From assembly GCF_005222205.1 (NCBI RefSeq), contig NZ_CP032345.1:189001-253000 (forward strand): DNA of 64,000 nucleotides. Reading direction: 5' to 3'. Of this stretch, positions 1 to 9,246 are shown in pieces. This DNA comes from Azospirillum brasilense (lineage in GTDB: Bacteria; Pseudomonadota; Alphaproteobacteria; Azospirillales; Azospirillaceae). The notes below the pieces were generated by a model. It ran no database searches. It was not told the origin of the DNA and saw nothing but the letters and a program-made list of their open reading frames with translations. Positions within the stretch are counted from its first letter, which is position 1, and every line of letters begins with the position of its first letter. The position numbers and the translations under genes were made by a program.

Positions 1-1
1 T

Positions 2-550
2 TCCCGTTTCCAGGCGGAGGGCGCCATCGCCACGGTGGTCGCCCTGTCGGTGACGCGGGAACTGGGGCCGGTGCTGGGCGGCTTGATGGTCGCCGGGCGC
101 ATCGGCGCCGCCATGGCCGCCGAGATCGGCACCATGCGCGTGACCGAGCAGATCGACGCGCTGTCGACCCTGTCGACCAACCCCTTCAAGTATCTGGTGG
201 CGCCGCGCCTGATCGCCGGGCTGGCCATGCTGCCGCTGCTGGTGCTGGTGGCGGACATCATCGGCGTGTTCGGCGGCTTCCTGGTCGGCGTCTACCGGCT
301 GGACTTCAACCCGGCCTCCTACATCGGCCGGACCTGGGAGTTCCTGGAGCCGGTCGACGTGATCTCCGGCCTCGTCAAGGCGGCGGTGTTCGGGTTCATG
401 GTCTCGCTGATGGGCTGCTACCACGGCTACCATTCGCGCGGCGGCGCCCAGGGTGTGGGTGCGGCGACGACCAACGCGGTGGTGTCGGCCTCCATCCTGA
501 TCCTGGTGTGGAACTACCTCATCACCGGCATCTTCTTCTCGACGAAGTGA
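2..550 (+). CDS. mlaE: MlaE-type phospholipid ABC permease, 3' part
   Basis: This is the C-terminal ~182 residues of an inner-membrane permease of the MlaE/YrbE family; the reading frame is open to the window edge, so the start lies outside. The family pairs with an MlaF-type ATPase to move phospholipids between the inner and outer membranes. The conserved family core TRELGPVLGGLMVAGRIGAA is visible near the start, followed by MRVTEQIDAL and several hydrophobic segments. A full-length family member is about 260 residues. The mlaF-like ATPase begins 10 bp after the stop, so the two are surely one operon. Family assignment is firm; the transported lipid is inferred from the family. Confidence 0.92.
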   Translation, partial: SRFQAEGAIATVVALSVTRELGPVLGGLMVAGRIGAAMAAEIGTMRVTEQIDALSTLSTNPFKYLVAPRLIAGLAMLPLLVLVADIIGVFGGFLVGVYRLDFNPASYIGRTWEFLEPVDVISGLVKAAVFGFMVSLMGCYHGYHSRGGAQGVGAATTNAVVSASILILVWNYLITGIFFSTK

Positions 551-560
551 GCGCAGAGCA

Positions 561-1364
561 ATGAGCGAGTCCATGTCGCAGGTTCCCCCCGCTCATCCGC
601 CGAAGATCGCGCTGAAGAACGTGCACAAGGCGTTCGGACCCAAGGTCGTGCTGAACGGCATCGACCTGGAGGTCGGGCGCGGCGAGTCGCTGGTGGTCAT
701 CGGCGGGTCGGGCACCGGCAAGTCGGTCATGCTGAAATGCATCCTCGGCCTGCTGTCGCCGGACAGCGGCTCCATCCGCGTCGACGGCGAGGAGACGACG
801 AAGCTGCGCCCGCGCGAGCGCGAGAAGCTGCTGCACAAGTTCGGCATGCTGTTCCAGGGCGCCGCCCTGTTCGACAGCCTGAAGGTCTGGGAGAACGTCG
901 CCTTCGGCCTGATCCAGGGCGAGCACATGCCGCGCGCCAAGGCCAAGGACATCGCCATCGCCAAGATGGGCGCGGTCGGCCTCGGTCCGGAGGTGGGCGA
1001 GCTGTTCCCGTCGGAGCTGTCGGGCGGCATGCAGAAGCGCGTCGGCCTCGCCCGCGCCATCGCCGACGAGCCGGAGATCATCTTCTTCGACGAGCCGACG
1101 ACCGGTCTCGACCCGATCATGGCCGACGTGATCAACGAGCTGATCGTGAAGTGCGTGAAGGATCTCGGCGCCACCGCCGTGACCATCACCCACGACATGG
1201 CCTCGGCTCGCAAGATCGCCGATCGCGTGGCGATGATCTACCAGGGCCGGATCATCTGGACTGGCCACGCCAACGACATCGACCATTCCGGCAACCCCTA
1301 TGTGGACCAGTTCGTCCATGGCCGGGGCGAAGGGCCGATCAAGATGCAGGTGCGGGCGCTGTAA
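561..1364 (+). CDS. mlaF: MlaF-type ABC transporter ATP-binding protein
   Basis: This 267-residue cytoplasmic ATPase powers the Mla lipid transporter. Walker A GGSGTGKS is at about residues 48-55, the ABC signature is LSGGMQKR, and Walker B with the catalytic glutamate is EIIFFDEPTTGLDP, followed by the switch histidine in THDM. Its length fits MlaF, and it lies 10 bp after the mlaE-like permease. The substrate-binding MlaD and the periplasmic partners are not in the following genes, so they are elsewhere or absent from this operon end. The start is ATG at 561; an internal ATG at 573 is also possible. Confidence 0.93.
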   Translation: MSESMSQVPPAHPPKIALKNVHKAFGPKVVLNGIDLEVGRGESLVVIGGSGTGKSVMLKCILGLLSPDSGSIRVDGEETTKLRPREREKLLHKFGMLFQGAALFDSLKVWENVAFGLIQGEHMPRAKAKDIAIAKMGAVGLGPEVGELFPSELSGGMQKRVGLARAIADEPEIIFFDEPTTGLDPIMADVINELIVKCVKDLGATAVTITHDMASARKIADRVAMIYQGRIIWTGHANDIDHSGNPYVDQFVHGRGEGPIKMQVRAL

Positions 1365-1467
1365 AACGCCGCATCCCCGGTTCGTGCAAAATTAACCTGC
1401 CGCCCGGTAGGGTCGGCCACAAAGAACGCCGGCCGCCATTGGCCGGTATCCCATCGGAGAGACGAGC

Positions 1468-1686
1468 ATGGCGGACATCACCACGAACGGACTGGCCTTC
1501 GCGAGCTTCATGCTGAGCGCCAAGATTCTGGAGACGCTCCAGGCCAAGGGGCTGCTGACCAACGAAGAAACGGTGCAGACCATCAAGAACGCCCACGAGC
1601 AGCTCCTCAAGAACGACAACCAGCTGTCGCTCGAAGCCGCCGACGCGCTCGCCCATTTCTTCGCCGGCCCGACCGACGGGAAGTGA
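1468..1686 (+). CDS. Small conserved-looking protein of unknown function (72 aa)
   Basis: This short soluble protein has no recognisable domain. It is mostly predicted helical (MLSAKILETLQAKGLL, then NAHEQLLKNDNQLSLEAADA) with no signal peptide or membrane segment. The ATG at 1468 follows a purine-rich GGAGAGACGAGC stretch that can serve as a ribosome-binding site. It begins about 100 bp after mlaF, so it may have its own promoter. Codon use matches its neighbours and the frame is clean, so I treat it as a real gene of unknown role. Confidence 0.7.
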   Translation: MADITTNGLAFASFMLSAKILETLQAKGLLTNEETVQTIKNAHEQLLKNDNQLSLEAADALAHFFAGPTDGK

Positions 1687-1689
1687 CGC

Positions 1690-2280
1690 TCAGGGCGCCG
1701 GACGCGCCGCCGACCGCGCGAGGCTGTCGCGCAGTTCCGGCAGCAGGACGGCGCCCAGTATGGCGATGACCGGCAGCAGGGCGTAATCGCCCTCTGCCGC
1801 CGCGGCGATCAGCTCCGCGCGGGTCAGCAATTCCAACCGCATCTCCTCCAGGTCTCCGGAGTCCGCCTCGGCCACTTTCCGGGCGTTGCGGGCGTGGAAC
1901 ATGTGGCAGACGCAGCCGCGCTGGTTGCCCTGCACCACGTAGGAACCGAGCGCGGTCCAGTCTTCCGCGGCGTAGCCGGTTTCCTCCAGCAACTCCCGCT
2001 TCGCCGCGGCCAGCGGTTCCTCACCGGGGTCCAGCGCCCCGGCGGGGAAGGTCTGGCTGACGCGGCGCGGGCCGTGCTTGTAGGTGCGCAGCATCAGCAC
2101 GCGCCCGGCCTCGTCCTCGACGAACATCAGCACGAAATCGGTCTGCTCGACCTGATAGAAATTCTCCACCCGCCGGCCCTCCGGCGTCTCGACGGTCTCG
2201 GCGTGCACCTTCAGGAAAGGTCCGGCGTCGAGCAGGGTCCGGCGCTCCAGGACCGTCCAGGGCTTCAGGTCTCCGCTCAT
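1690..2280 (-). CDS. Nudix hydrolase (ADP-ribose pyrophosphatase-like)
   Basis: This 196-residue protein hydrolyses a nucleoside diphosphate linked to another moiety. The Nudix box is intact at residues 81-103, with GALDPGEE followed by RELLEETGY. The layout, with a short N-terminal strand region and FPAGALDPGE ahead of the box, resembles the ADP-ribose/ADP-sugar pyrophosphatase branch, but the exact substrate cannot be read from sequence. Its ATG overlaps the stop of the upstream map gene in an ATGA arrangement (2277-2280), so the two are translationally coupled. It converges with the small gene to its left, with only 3 bp between stop codons. Confidence 0.9.
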   Translation of the reverse strand: MSGDLKPWTVLERRTLLDAGPFLKVHAETVETPEGRRVENFYQVEQTDFVLMFVEDEAGRVLMLRTYKHGPRRVSQTFPAGALDPGEEPLAAAKRELLEETGYAAEDWTALGSYVVQGNQRGCVCHMFHARNARKVAEADSGDLEEMRLELLTRAELIAAAAEGDYALLPVIAILGAVLLPELRDSLARSAARPAP

Positions 2281-3104
2281 GCCGCGACGGCCCCGGCGAC
2301 GGTTCCATAGGGCGGCTGGGTGAAGCCCGCCGGGGACAGGGTGAAGATCTCGCAGCCCGTCTCGGTGATCCCGACCTGATGCTCGAACTGGGCGGACAGG
2401 GAGCGGTCGCGGGTGACGGTGGTCCAGCCGTCCGACAGGATCTTCACGTCCGGCTTGCCGGCGTTGAGCATCGGCTCGATGGTGAAGACCATGCCCGGAA
2501 CCAGCAGAACCCCGGTGCCGCGCTTGCCGAAATGGTCGACATGGGGCGCGTCGTGGAACACCCGCCCGATGCCGTGCCCGCCGAAGTCGCGCACCACGCC
2601 GTAGCGGTGGGATTCGGCCAGGGTCTGGATGGCGTGGCCGATGTCGCCCAGATGGTTGCCCGGCTTGGCCTGCGCAATGCCGGCCATCATCGCCTTGTAG
2701 GTGATGTCGACCAGCTTGCGCGCCTTCACCCCGATCTTGTCGCCGACGAAGAACATGCGGCTGGTGTCGCCGTACCAGCCGTCCAGGATCACCGTCACAT
2801 CAACGTTCACGATGTCGCCGTCGACCAGCGTCTTGTCGTCGGACGGAATGCCGTGATTCACCACATGGTTCGGCGAGATGCAGCTCGCCGCCGGATAGCC
2901 GTGATAGCCGAGGGTCGCGGGGATGGCGCCGTTGTCCCGCATGAAGGTTTCGATCAGCCGGTTCAGATGGCCCGTGCTGACCCCCGGCACCACCTGGGGC
3001 GTGATGTGGTCGAGCGTCGCCGCGGCCAGCCGCCCGGCCTTGCGGATCGCCTCGAACTCCTCCGGGCCGTGCAGCGGGATCTTCCGCGCGTCCTTGTCCG
3101 CCAC
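2277..3104 (-). CDS. map: Methionine aminopeptidase, type I
   Basis: This cytosolic metalloprotease removes the initiator methionine from nascent proteins. The five metal ligands of the pita-bread fold are recognisable: VDVT and YGDTSR aspartates, the histidine in GGHGIGRVFH, TIEPM, and FEHQVGIT. At 275 residues it is a typical type Ia enzyme without the N-terminal zinc finger extension. The start is GTG at 3104, preceded by GAGGTG at a good distance. The Nudix gene overlaps its stop by four bases. It is divergent from radA across about 160 bp. Confidence 0.96.
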   Translation of the reverse strand: MADKDARKIPLHGPEEFEAIRKAGRLAAATLDHITPQVVPGVSTGHLNRLIETFMRDNGAIPATLGYHGYPAASCISPNHVVNHGIPSDDKTLVDGDIVNVDVTVILDGWYGDTSRMFFVGDKIGVKARKLVDITYKAMMAGIAQAKPGNHLGDIGHAIQTLAESHRYGVVRDFGGHGIGRVFHDAPHVDHFGKRGTGVLLVPGMVFTIEPMLNAGKPDVKILSDGWTTVTRDRSLSAQFEHQVGITETGCEIFTLSPAGFTQPPYGTVAGAVAA

Positions 3105-3263
3105 CGTGTCACCTCACATCCGTTGTTCATCATGAATTCCGGGACAGAACCTATCACCGGAACGGCCGAGAAAAGCCCCAGCTTTTTATCACCTCTGCCA
3201 TAGGATTTAGAACGTCAGCTTGCTATATGTGGGGCGCTGCCGCTCCAACCAATCGCTAGACCT

Positions 3264-4664
3264 TTGGCAAAGCCAACCACCCGCTATGTCTGTCAGGCTT
3301 GCGGCGCGTCCTTCCCGAAATGGGCGGGCCGCTGCGACGCCTGCGGCGAATGGAACACCCTCGTCGAGGAAGCCGCCCCGGAAGCCGCCCCCAAGGGATT
3401 GGGCGTGGCGCGCGGGCGCCGGCTGGACTTCGTGGGACTGGCCGGGTCCAGCGAGGCGCCGCCGCGCCGCATGACCCGCATCGAGGAATTCGACCGCGTC
3501 TGCGGCGGCGGCCTCGTCCCCGGATCGGCGATCCTGATCGGCGGCGATCCCGGCATCGGCAAATCGACCCTTCTCCTCCAGGCCATGGCCCGGCTGTCGC
3601 AGGAACACCGCTGCGCCTACGTCTCCGGCGAAGAGGCGGTGGATCAGGTGCGGCTGCGCGCCGTCCGCCTGGGCTGTGCCGCCGCGCCGGTCCAGCTCGC
3701 CTCGGCGACCAGCGTGCGCGACATCGTCGCCTCGCTCGACGGCACCGACGGGCCGGAGGTGGTCGTGATCGACTCGATCCAGACCATGTATGTGGACAAT
3801 CTGGACAGCGCCCCCGGCACTGTCGCCCAGGTCCGGGCGAGCGCGCAGGAGCTGATCCGCGTCGCCAAGCGGCGCGGCTGCGTCCTGCTGCTGGTCGGCC
3901 ACGTCACCAAGGAAGGCACCATCGCCGGCCCCCGCGTGCTGGAGCACATGGTGGACACGGTGCTCTATTTTGAAGGCGAGCGCGGCCACCAGTTCCGCAT
4001 CCTGCGCGCGGTGAAGAACCGCTTCGGCGCGACGGACGAGATCGGCGTGTTCGAGATGACCGACGGCGGGCTGGGCGAGGTCGCCAACCCCTCCGCCCTG
4101 TTCCTGGCGGAACGGCGCGGCGACGTGTCGGGCGCCGCGGTCTTCGCCGGCATGGAGGGCACCCGCCCGGTGCTGGTCGAGGTCCAGGCGCTGGTCGCCC
4201 CCTCCCCGCTCGGCACGCCGCGGCGGGCGGTGGTTGGCTGGGACTCGGCGCGGCTCGCCATGGTCCTGGCGGTGCTGGAGGCGCGCTGCGGCGTGCAGAT
4301 CGGCGCAAACGACGTTTATCTGAACGTGGCCGGCGGGCTGCGCATCACCGAGCCGGCGGCGGACCTCGCGGTCGCCGCGGCGCTCGTCTCCTCCCTGACC
4401 GGGGAGCCGGTGCCCGCCGACGCCGTGGTCTTTGGCGAGATCGGCCTGTCGGGCGAGGTGCGCGCCGTGGGCCAAAGCGACGCCCGGCTGAAGGAAGCCG
4501 CGAAGCTGGGGTTTTCAACAGCGATCTTTCCGGCTAGACGGAACGGCAAGAAACCGGGGCGCGGCGACACCGGCCTGAAATCGGTCGAGCTGCAGCAGCT
4601 CAGCGAACTGCTGCCGCTGTTCCAGGCCGGATCGGGGTCCCGCCCGCCGCGCGGCCGGGATTGA
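3264..4664 (+). CDS. radA: DNA repair protein RadA
   Basis: RadA is a RecA-related ATPase that promotes branch migration during recombinational repair. The N-terminal C4 zinc finger (CQACG, CDACG) spans residues 10-28, Walker A GGDPGIGKS is near residue 93, the KNRFGAT motif lies around residue 250, and a Lon-like C-terminal domain follows. The 466-residue length is normal. The best start is TTG at 3264, because it gives the conserved MAKPTTRYVCQACG N-terminus; no in-frame ATG lies before the zinc finger. It is followed by cvpA after 56 bp. Confidence 0.96.
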   Translation: MAKPTTRYVCQACGASFPKWAGRCDACGEWNTLVEEAAPEAAPKGLGVARGRRLDFVGLAGSSEAPPRRMTRIEEFDRVCGGGLVPGSAILIGGDPGIGKSTLLLQAMARLSQEHRCAYVSGEEAVDQVRLRAVRLGCAAAPVQLASATSVRDIVASLDGTDGPEVVVIDSIQTMYVDNLDSAPGTVAQVRASAQELIRVAKRRGCVLLLVGHVTKEGTIAGPRVLEHMVDTVLYFEGERGHQFRILRAVKNRFGATDEIGVFEMTDGGLGEVANPSALFLAERRGDVSGAAVFAGMEGTRPVLVEVQALVAPSPLGTPRRAVVGWDSARLAMVLAVLEARCGVQIGANDVYLNVAGGLRITEPAADLAVAAALVSSLTGEPVPADAVVFGEIGLSGEVRAVGQSDARLKEAAKLGFSTAIFPARRNGKKPGRGDTGLKSVELQQLSELLPLFQAGSGSRPPRGRD

Positions 4665-4720
4665 AGCGTCTGATTTGACACGAGCATCTGAAGCGAAAGC
4701 GCACGAGGCGTAGCGGCGTT

Positions 4721-5407
4721 ATGGACACCTTCCCGATCAACCCGGCGGATCTGGCCGTCATCGTGGTGCTTCTGCTGTCGGCCCTGCTGGCCTTCACCCG
4801 CGGCATGGTCGCCGAGGTGCTGTCGGTCGCCGCCTGGGTCGGTGCGGCGCTGATCACGCTGAACGCCCTGCCCCACGTCCTGCCCATCGCGCAGACCTAC
4901 ATCCACGTCGAGATGGCCGCCTACGCCGCGTCGGCGGTGGCGCTGTTCGTCGTCAGCCTTGTGGTTTTGACAATCCTGGGCCGCGTCGTGTCGCGCGGGG
5001 TGCAGAATTCCGGCCTTTCGGCGCTCGACCGCTCGCTGGGCTTCGTCTTCGGCCTCCTGAAGGGTGCAATCCTCGCCTCGGTGGCCTATCTCTTCTTCGC
5101 TTGGCTGGTGCCGAACCCGGCGGAGCATCCGGCCTGGCTGCAGAGCGCCAAGACCCGGCCGATGCTGGTGTCCGGCGCCTCCATGATCTACGAGGTGATG
5201 CCGGAGTCGCTGCGCAAGGACGGGCTGGGCCAGATGGACATGGCGCGGGAACGCGCGCGGCAGGCGGTGGAGGCCAAGGAGGCGCTGGACCGCCTGTCCA
5301 CGCCGGTTCCCGGAGCGCCGAAGACCGGTGGTGCGTCGCAATCCGATACCGGTTATAAGGACCGGGACCGCGGCGACCTTGAGCGACTGATCCAGAACGC
5401 ACGCTGA
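4721..5407 (+). CDS. cvpA: CvpA family membrane protein
   Basis: This 228-residue inner-membrane protein has four hydrophobic segments in its first ~150 residues (starting with AVIVVLLLSALLAFTRG) and a hydrophilic C-terminal tail rich in Glu, Lys and Asp. The family is named for colicin V production in E. coli, where the gene sits next to purF. The same order holds here, with purF 100 bp downstream. Family membership is clear from the TRGMVAEVLSVAAWVGAAL stretch; the molecular function is unknown. Confidence 0.9.
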   Translation: MDTFPINPADLAVIVVLLLSALLAFTRGMVAEVLSVAAWVGAALITLNALPHVLPIAQTYIHVEMAAYAASAVALFVVSLVVLTILGRVVSRGVQNSGLSALDRSLGFVFGLLKGAILASVAYLFFAWLVPNPAEHPAWLQSAKTRPMLVSGASMIYEVMPESLRKDGLGQMDMARERARQAVEAKEALDRLSTPVPGAPKTGGASQSDTGYKDRDRGDLERLIQNAR

Positions 5408-5507
5408 ACGCCGCATGGTGCAGAGTGCCTGTGAGTAACGCCCCGCTGGCAAAGAGGCCGCCGGGGCAATGCCCTTTGGTGATGCTGTGTATGACGAGGA
5501 TCTTCCG

Positions 5508-6956
5508 ATGCTGACGACGCATCCGTTCGACGACGACAAGCTGCGCGAGGAGTGCGGCGTGTTCGGCATCCACAGCCATCCGCAGGCGGGGGCCATCACC
5601 GCGCTCGGCCTGCACGCGCTGCAGCATCGCGGCCAGGAAGCCTGCGGCATCGTCAGCCACGACGGCGACCGCTTCCATCTGGAGCACACGCTGGGCCTCG
5701 TCGGCGATCACTTCTCGTCGGAAGCGATCATCGGCAAGCTGAAGGGCCCGCAGGCCATCGGCCACGTCCGCTACGCCACCACCGGCGACACGACGATCCG
5801 CAACGTCCAGCCGCTCTACGCCGACTTCGAATTCGGCGGCTTCGCGCTGGCCCACAACGGCAACCTGACCAACGCTCACACGCTGCGCCGCCAGCTTGTC
5901 CGCCGCGGCTGCCTGTTCCAGTCCACCACCGACACCGAGACCATCGTCCATCTGATGGCCATCGCCCGCGGCGGTTCGCCGGTCGACCGGCTGATCGAGG
6001 CGGTGCGGCAGGTCGAAGGCGCCTTCTCCCTGGTGGCGCTGACCCCGAACGAGGTGATCGGCGTGCGTGACCCGCTGGGCGTCCGCCCGCTGGTTCTGGG
6101 CAAGCTGGGCGACACCTACATCGTGACCAGCGAGACCTGCGCCCTGGACATTGTCGGCGCCGACTATGTGCGCGACGTCGAGCCGGGCGAGATGGTTGTG
6201 CTGAACGACCAGGGCGTGCAGAGCCTGCGCCCCTTCCAGCCGCAGGGCCGCCGCTTCTGCATCTTCGAATACATCTACTTCGCACGGCCCGACAGCGTGA
6301 TGGAGGGCTCCTCCGTCTACAACGCCCGCCAGCGGATCGGCGCCGAGCTGGCCCGCGAATCGGGGATCGAGGCCGACGTCGTGGTGCCGGTTCCGGACAG
6401 CGGCGTGCCGGCGGCCCTCGGCTACGCCACGCAGAGCGGCGTGCCCTTCGAGCTGGGCATCATCCGCAACCACTATGTCGGCCGCACCTTCATTGAGCCG
6501 ACCGACCAGATCCGTCATCTGGGCGTGAAGCTGAAGCACAACGCCAACCGCGCCATGATCGAGGGCAAGCGGGTGGTGCTGGTGGACGACAGCATCGTGC
6601 GCGGCACGACCTCCAAGAAGATCGTCGAAATGGTGCGCGCCGCCGGGGCGAAGGAGGTGCACATGCGCATCTCCAGCCCGCCGACCTCGCACCCCTGCTT
6701 CTACGGCATCGACACGCCGGAGCAGAGCAAGCTGCTCGCCCACCGCATGTCGGTGGAGGAGATGCGCGACTTCATCCAGGCCGACAGCCTCGCCTTCATC
6801 TCCCTGGACGGCCTCTACCGGGCCATGGGCGCCGAGCGCCGCGACCCGCAGAAGCTGACCTTCTGTGACGCCTGTTTCACCGGCGACTACCCCATCGCGC
6901 TGACCGACGCGCTGGACCACCCGCCGGTCGAGGCGAACGTCCGCATCCGCGCCTGA
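5508..6956 (+). CDS. purF: Amidophosphoribosyltransferase
   Basis: PurF catalyses the first committed step of purine synthesis, making phosphoribosylamine from PRPP and glutamine. I start it at ATG 5508, not the upstream in-frame ATG at 5469, because 5508 has GAGG at -13 and leaves a short propeptide before the catalytic Cys16 in EECGVFGI, as in the Bacillus-type enzyme. The PRPP-binding loop VVLVDDSIVRGTTS and the Cys-containing C-terminus (FCDACFTGDYP) are present. The protein is 482 residues. A hairpin terminator follows at 6976. Confidence 0.96.
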   Translation: MLTTHPFDDDKLREECGVFGIHSHPQAGAITALGLHALQHRGQEACGIVSHDGDRFHLEHTLGLVGDHFSSEAIIGKLKGPQAIGHVRYATTGDTTIRNVQPLYADFEFGGFALAHNGNLTNAHTLRRQLVRRGCLFQSTTDTETIVHLMAIARGGSPVDRLIEAVRQVEGAFSLVALTPNEVIGVRDPLGVRPLVLGKLGDTYIVTSETCALDIVGADYVRDVEPGEMVVLNDQGVQSLRPFQPQGRRFCIFEYIYFARPDSVMEGSSVYNARQRIGAELARESGIEADVVVPVPDSGVPAALGYATQSGVPFELGIIRNHYVGRTFIEPTDQIRHLGVKLKHNANRAMIEGKRVVLVDDSIVRGTTSKKIVEMVRAAGAKEVHMRISSPPTSHPCFYGIDTPEQSKLLAHRMSVEEMRDFIQADSLAFISLDGLYRAMGAERRDPQKLTFCDACFTGDYPIALTDALDHPPVEANVRIRA

Positions 6957-6975
6957 CCGCCTGACCACCGCCGCG

Positions 6976-7011
6976 ACGGGCCGGCCGCAACCCAGCGGAC
7001 CGGCCCGTTTG
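6976..7011 (+). terminator. Intrinsic terminator after purF
   Basis: A 9-bp perfect stem (ACGGGCCGG at 6976-6984, CCGGCCCGT at 7000-7008) is followed by a short T run. It sits 20 bp after the purF stop and before the next gene. Confidence 0.7.
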
Positions 7012-7046
7012 CCAATCCCGCTACCGAACATCGTCGAGTCGCCGCC

Positions 7047-7757
7047 ATGTCCCGTCTTTCCGGCCGCACCGCCCTCATCACCGGCGCCTCGCGCGGCATC
7101 GGCGCCGCCGTCGCCAAGCGCTTCGCCGCCGAAGGCGCCCACGTCATCCTCGCTGCCCGCACCGTCGGCGGGCTGGAGGAGACCGACGACGCGATCGTCA
7201 AGGCCACCGGCCGGAACGCCACGCTGGTCCCGCTGGACCTGCGTCAGTTCGACAAGATCGACCAGCTCGGCTACTCGATCTTCGAGCGCTTCGGGAAGCT
7301 CGACATCCTGGTCAGCAACGCCGGCGTTCTGGAAGCGCTGGGGCCGGTCGCCCATTACGATCCGAAGCTGTGGCAGCGCGTGATGGACGTGAACGTCACG
7401 GCCAACTTCCGCCTGATCCGCTCCTTCGACCGCCTGCTGCGCGCGTCCGATGCGGGGCGCGCCATCTTCGTGACCTCGGGCGCCGCGAACGCGCCCTACC
7501 CCTACTGGAGCCCGTACGGAGCCAGCAAGGCGGCGCTGGAGATGATGGTGAAGACCTACGCGATGGAAATCGCCGCGTCGAACCTGCGCGTCAATCTGGT
7601 CGATCCCGGCATCGTGGCGACCAAGCTGCGCATGCAGGCCTTCCCCGGCGAGGACCAGACCAAGCTGGCCCAACCGGGCGACGTGACCGAAGCCTTCGTG
7701 GCTCTGGCCGAGGCGTCCTGCACCCGCCACGGCGAAGTGGTGTCGGCGCAAGGCTAA
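7047..7757 (+). CDS. Short-chain dehydrogenase/reductase
   Basis: This 236-residue NAD(P)-dependent oxidoreductase has the classical SDR layout: cofactor motif TGASRGIG at residues 12-19, the NAG motif in LVSNAGVLE, the catalytic serine in TSGAANAP and the catalytic YGASK around residue 157. The substrate cannot be told. It lies between two terminators, so it is probably a single transcription unit. The start is ATG 7047; the ribosome-binding site is weak (GTCGAG). Confidence 0.93.
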   Translation: MSRLSGRTALITGASRGIGAAVAKRFAAEGAHVILAARTVGGLEETDDAIVKATGRNATLVPLDLRQFDKIDQLGYSIFERFGKLDILVSNAGVLEALGPVAHYDPKLWQRVMDVNVTANFRLIRSFDRLLRASDAGRAIFVTSGAANAPYPYWSPYGASKAALEMMVKTYAMEIAASNLRVNLVDPGIVATKLRMQAFPGEDQTKLAQPGDVTEAFVALAEASCTRHGEVVSAQG

Positions 7758-7760
7758 AAA

Positions 7761-7803
7761 GACAGGAGGGGGTGGTGGCACCGGGCCTCCACCTCCTCCT
7801 GTC
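7761..7803. terminator. Bidirectional terminator between SDR gene and der
   Basis: A 15-bp stem with one mismatch pairs GACAGGAGGGGGTGG (7761-7775) with CCACCTCCTCCTGTC (7789-7803). The two flanking genes converge on it, and A and T runs lie close by. Confidence 0.75.
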
Positions 7804-7806
7804 GGA

Positions 7807-9210
7807 TCAATCGTCCGCGTAGGGATTCTTCTGCTTGCGCAGGAGCAGCCGCACAGGCACGCCCGGCAGGTCGAACGTCTCGCGCAGATGCGCGATCAGA
7901 TAGCGCTGGTAGCTTTCCGGCAGGTCCAGCGGCTTGTTGACGAACAGCGCCACGGTCGGCGGGCGCGTCTTCACCTGCGTGGCGTAGCGGATCTTCACGC
8001 GACGGCCCTCGACCAGGGGCGGCGGGTGGTGATCCAGCACGCCCTCGATCCAGCGGTTGAGCTGGGCCGTCGGGATGCGGCGGTTCCATTGCGCGTAGGT
8101 CGACAGGATCGAGTCGAGCAGCGTGTCCAGCTTCTTTCCCTGCAGCGCGGAGATGGTCACCACCTCCACGCCCTTGATCTGGGCCAGGGCGGCCTGGAGC
8201 TTGTCCTCGACCTGACGCAGGGCCATGGCGCGGTCGTCCACGGCGTCCCACTTGTTCAGGGCGATGACCAGGGCGCGGCCCTCCTCCACCACCGTGCGGG
8301 CGATGGTCAGGTCCTGCTTGTCGAGGATCTGGTTGGCATCGACCACGAGCAGGACGACCTGGGCCATGCGGACGACGCGCAGGGCGTCGGCGACGGCCAG
8401 CTTCTCCACCTTGGCGTCGACGCGGGCGCGACGGCGCATGCCGGCGGTGTCGACCAGCCGGAACTTGCGGCCCCGCCACTCCCAATCGACGCTGATGGCA
8501 TCGCGCGTCATGCCGGCCTCGGGGCCGGTCAGCACGCGCTCTTCACCGATCAGGGCGTTGAGCAGGGTGGACTTGCCGACGTTCGGACGACCGACGATGG
8601 CGATCTGGATCGGGCGGGCACGCTCCTCGTCGGTTTCCGGCTGGTCGCCGACGGGCAGCTCCTCGCCATCCTCCCCCTTGATGGGGGCCGGCGCCGTCTC
8701 GACCGGCTCCGGTTCCGGCGGGGCATAGGGCAGCAGGGCCTGGACCAGGTCGGCCATGCCCTCGCCATGCTCCGCCGACAGCGCGAGCGGGTCACCCAGG
8801 CCAAGCTCGAACGCCTCGTAGAGTCCGGTCATCCCCACCTTGCCCTCGGCCTTGTTGGCAACGAGGATGACGGGGGTCTTGCTCTTGCGCAGCAGGGCCG
8901 CGAAATGGCGGTCCAGCGGCGTGATGCCGGTGCGTGCGTCCACGATGAACAGCGCCACGTCGGCGCGTTCCAGGGCGCGTTCGGTCTGGCGGCGCATGCG
9001 CGCCTCCAGGCTGTCGTCGGTGACGTCCTCCAGGCCCGCGGTGTCGACCACGGTGAAGGACAGCCCGCCCACGCGGGCGGGGGCCGAGCGCCAGTCGCGC
9101 GTCACGCCGGGCGTGTCGTCGACCAGCGCCAGCTTCTTGCCGGCCAAACGGTTGAACAGAGTCGATTTGCCGACATTCGGCCGACCGACAAGAGCGACGG
9201 TGAAGGACAT
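7807..9210 (-). CDS. der: Ribosome-assembly GTPase Der (EngA)
   Basis: Der is an essential double GTPase needed for 50S ribosome maturation. Both G domains are complete: GRPNVGKST occurs near residues 8-16 and again near residue 208, with [18 protein letters not shown] as G3 and NKAEG/NKWDA as G4. A C-terminal KH-like domain ends in [12 protein letters not shown]. The length of 467 residues is usual. An acidic, proline-rich linker (about residues 165-200) separates the G domains. It follows bamB on the same strand with 36 bp between them, so they may share a transcript. Confidence 0.97.
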   Translation of the reverse strand: MSFTVALVGRPNVGKSTLFNRLAGKKLALVDDTPGVTRDWRSAPARVGGLSFTVVDTAGLEDVTDDSLEARMRRQTERALERADVALFIVDARTGITPLDRHFAALLRKSKTPVILVANKAEGKVGMTGLYEAFELGLGDPLALSAEHGEGMADLVQALLPYAPPEPEPVETAPAPIKGEDGEELPVGDQPETDEERARPIQIAIVGRPNVGKSTLLNALIGEERVLTGPEAGMTRDAISVDWEWRGRKFRLVDTAGMRRRARVDAKVEKLAVADALRVVRMAQVVLLVVDANQILDKQDLTIARTVVEEGRALVIALNKWDAVDDRAMALRQVEDKLQAALAQIKGVEVVTISALQGKKLDTLLDSILSTYAQWNRRIPTAQLNRWIEGVLDHHPPPLVEGRRVKIRYATQVKTRPPTVALFVNKPLDLPESYQRYLIAHLRETFDLPGVPVRLLLRKQKNPYADD

Positions 9211-9246
9211 CGGGCCGGGGGCCTTATAAAGAACCAGGGGTGGCGA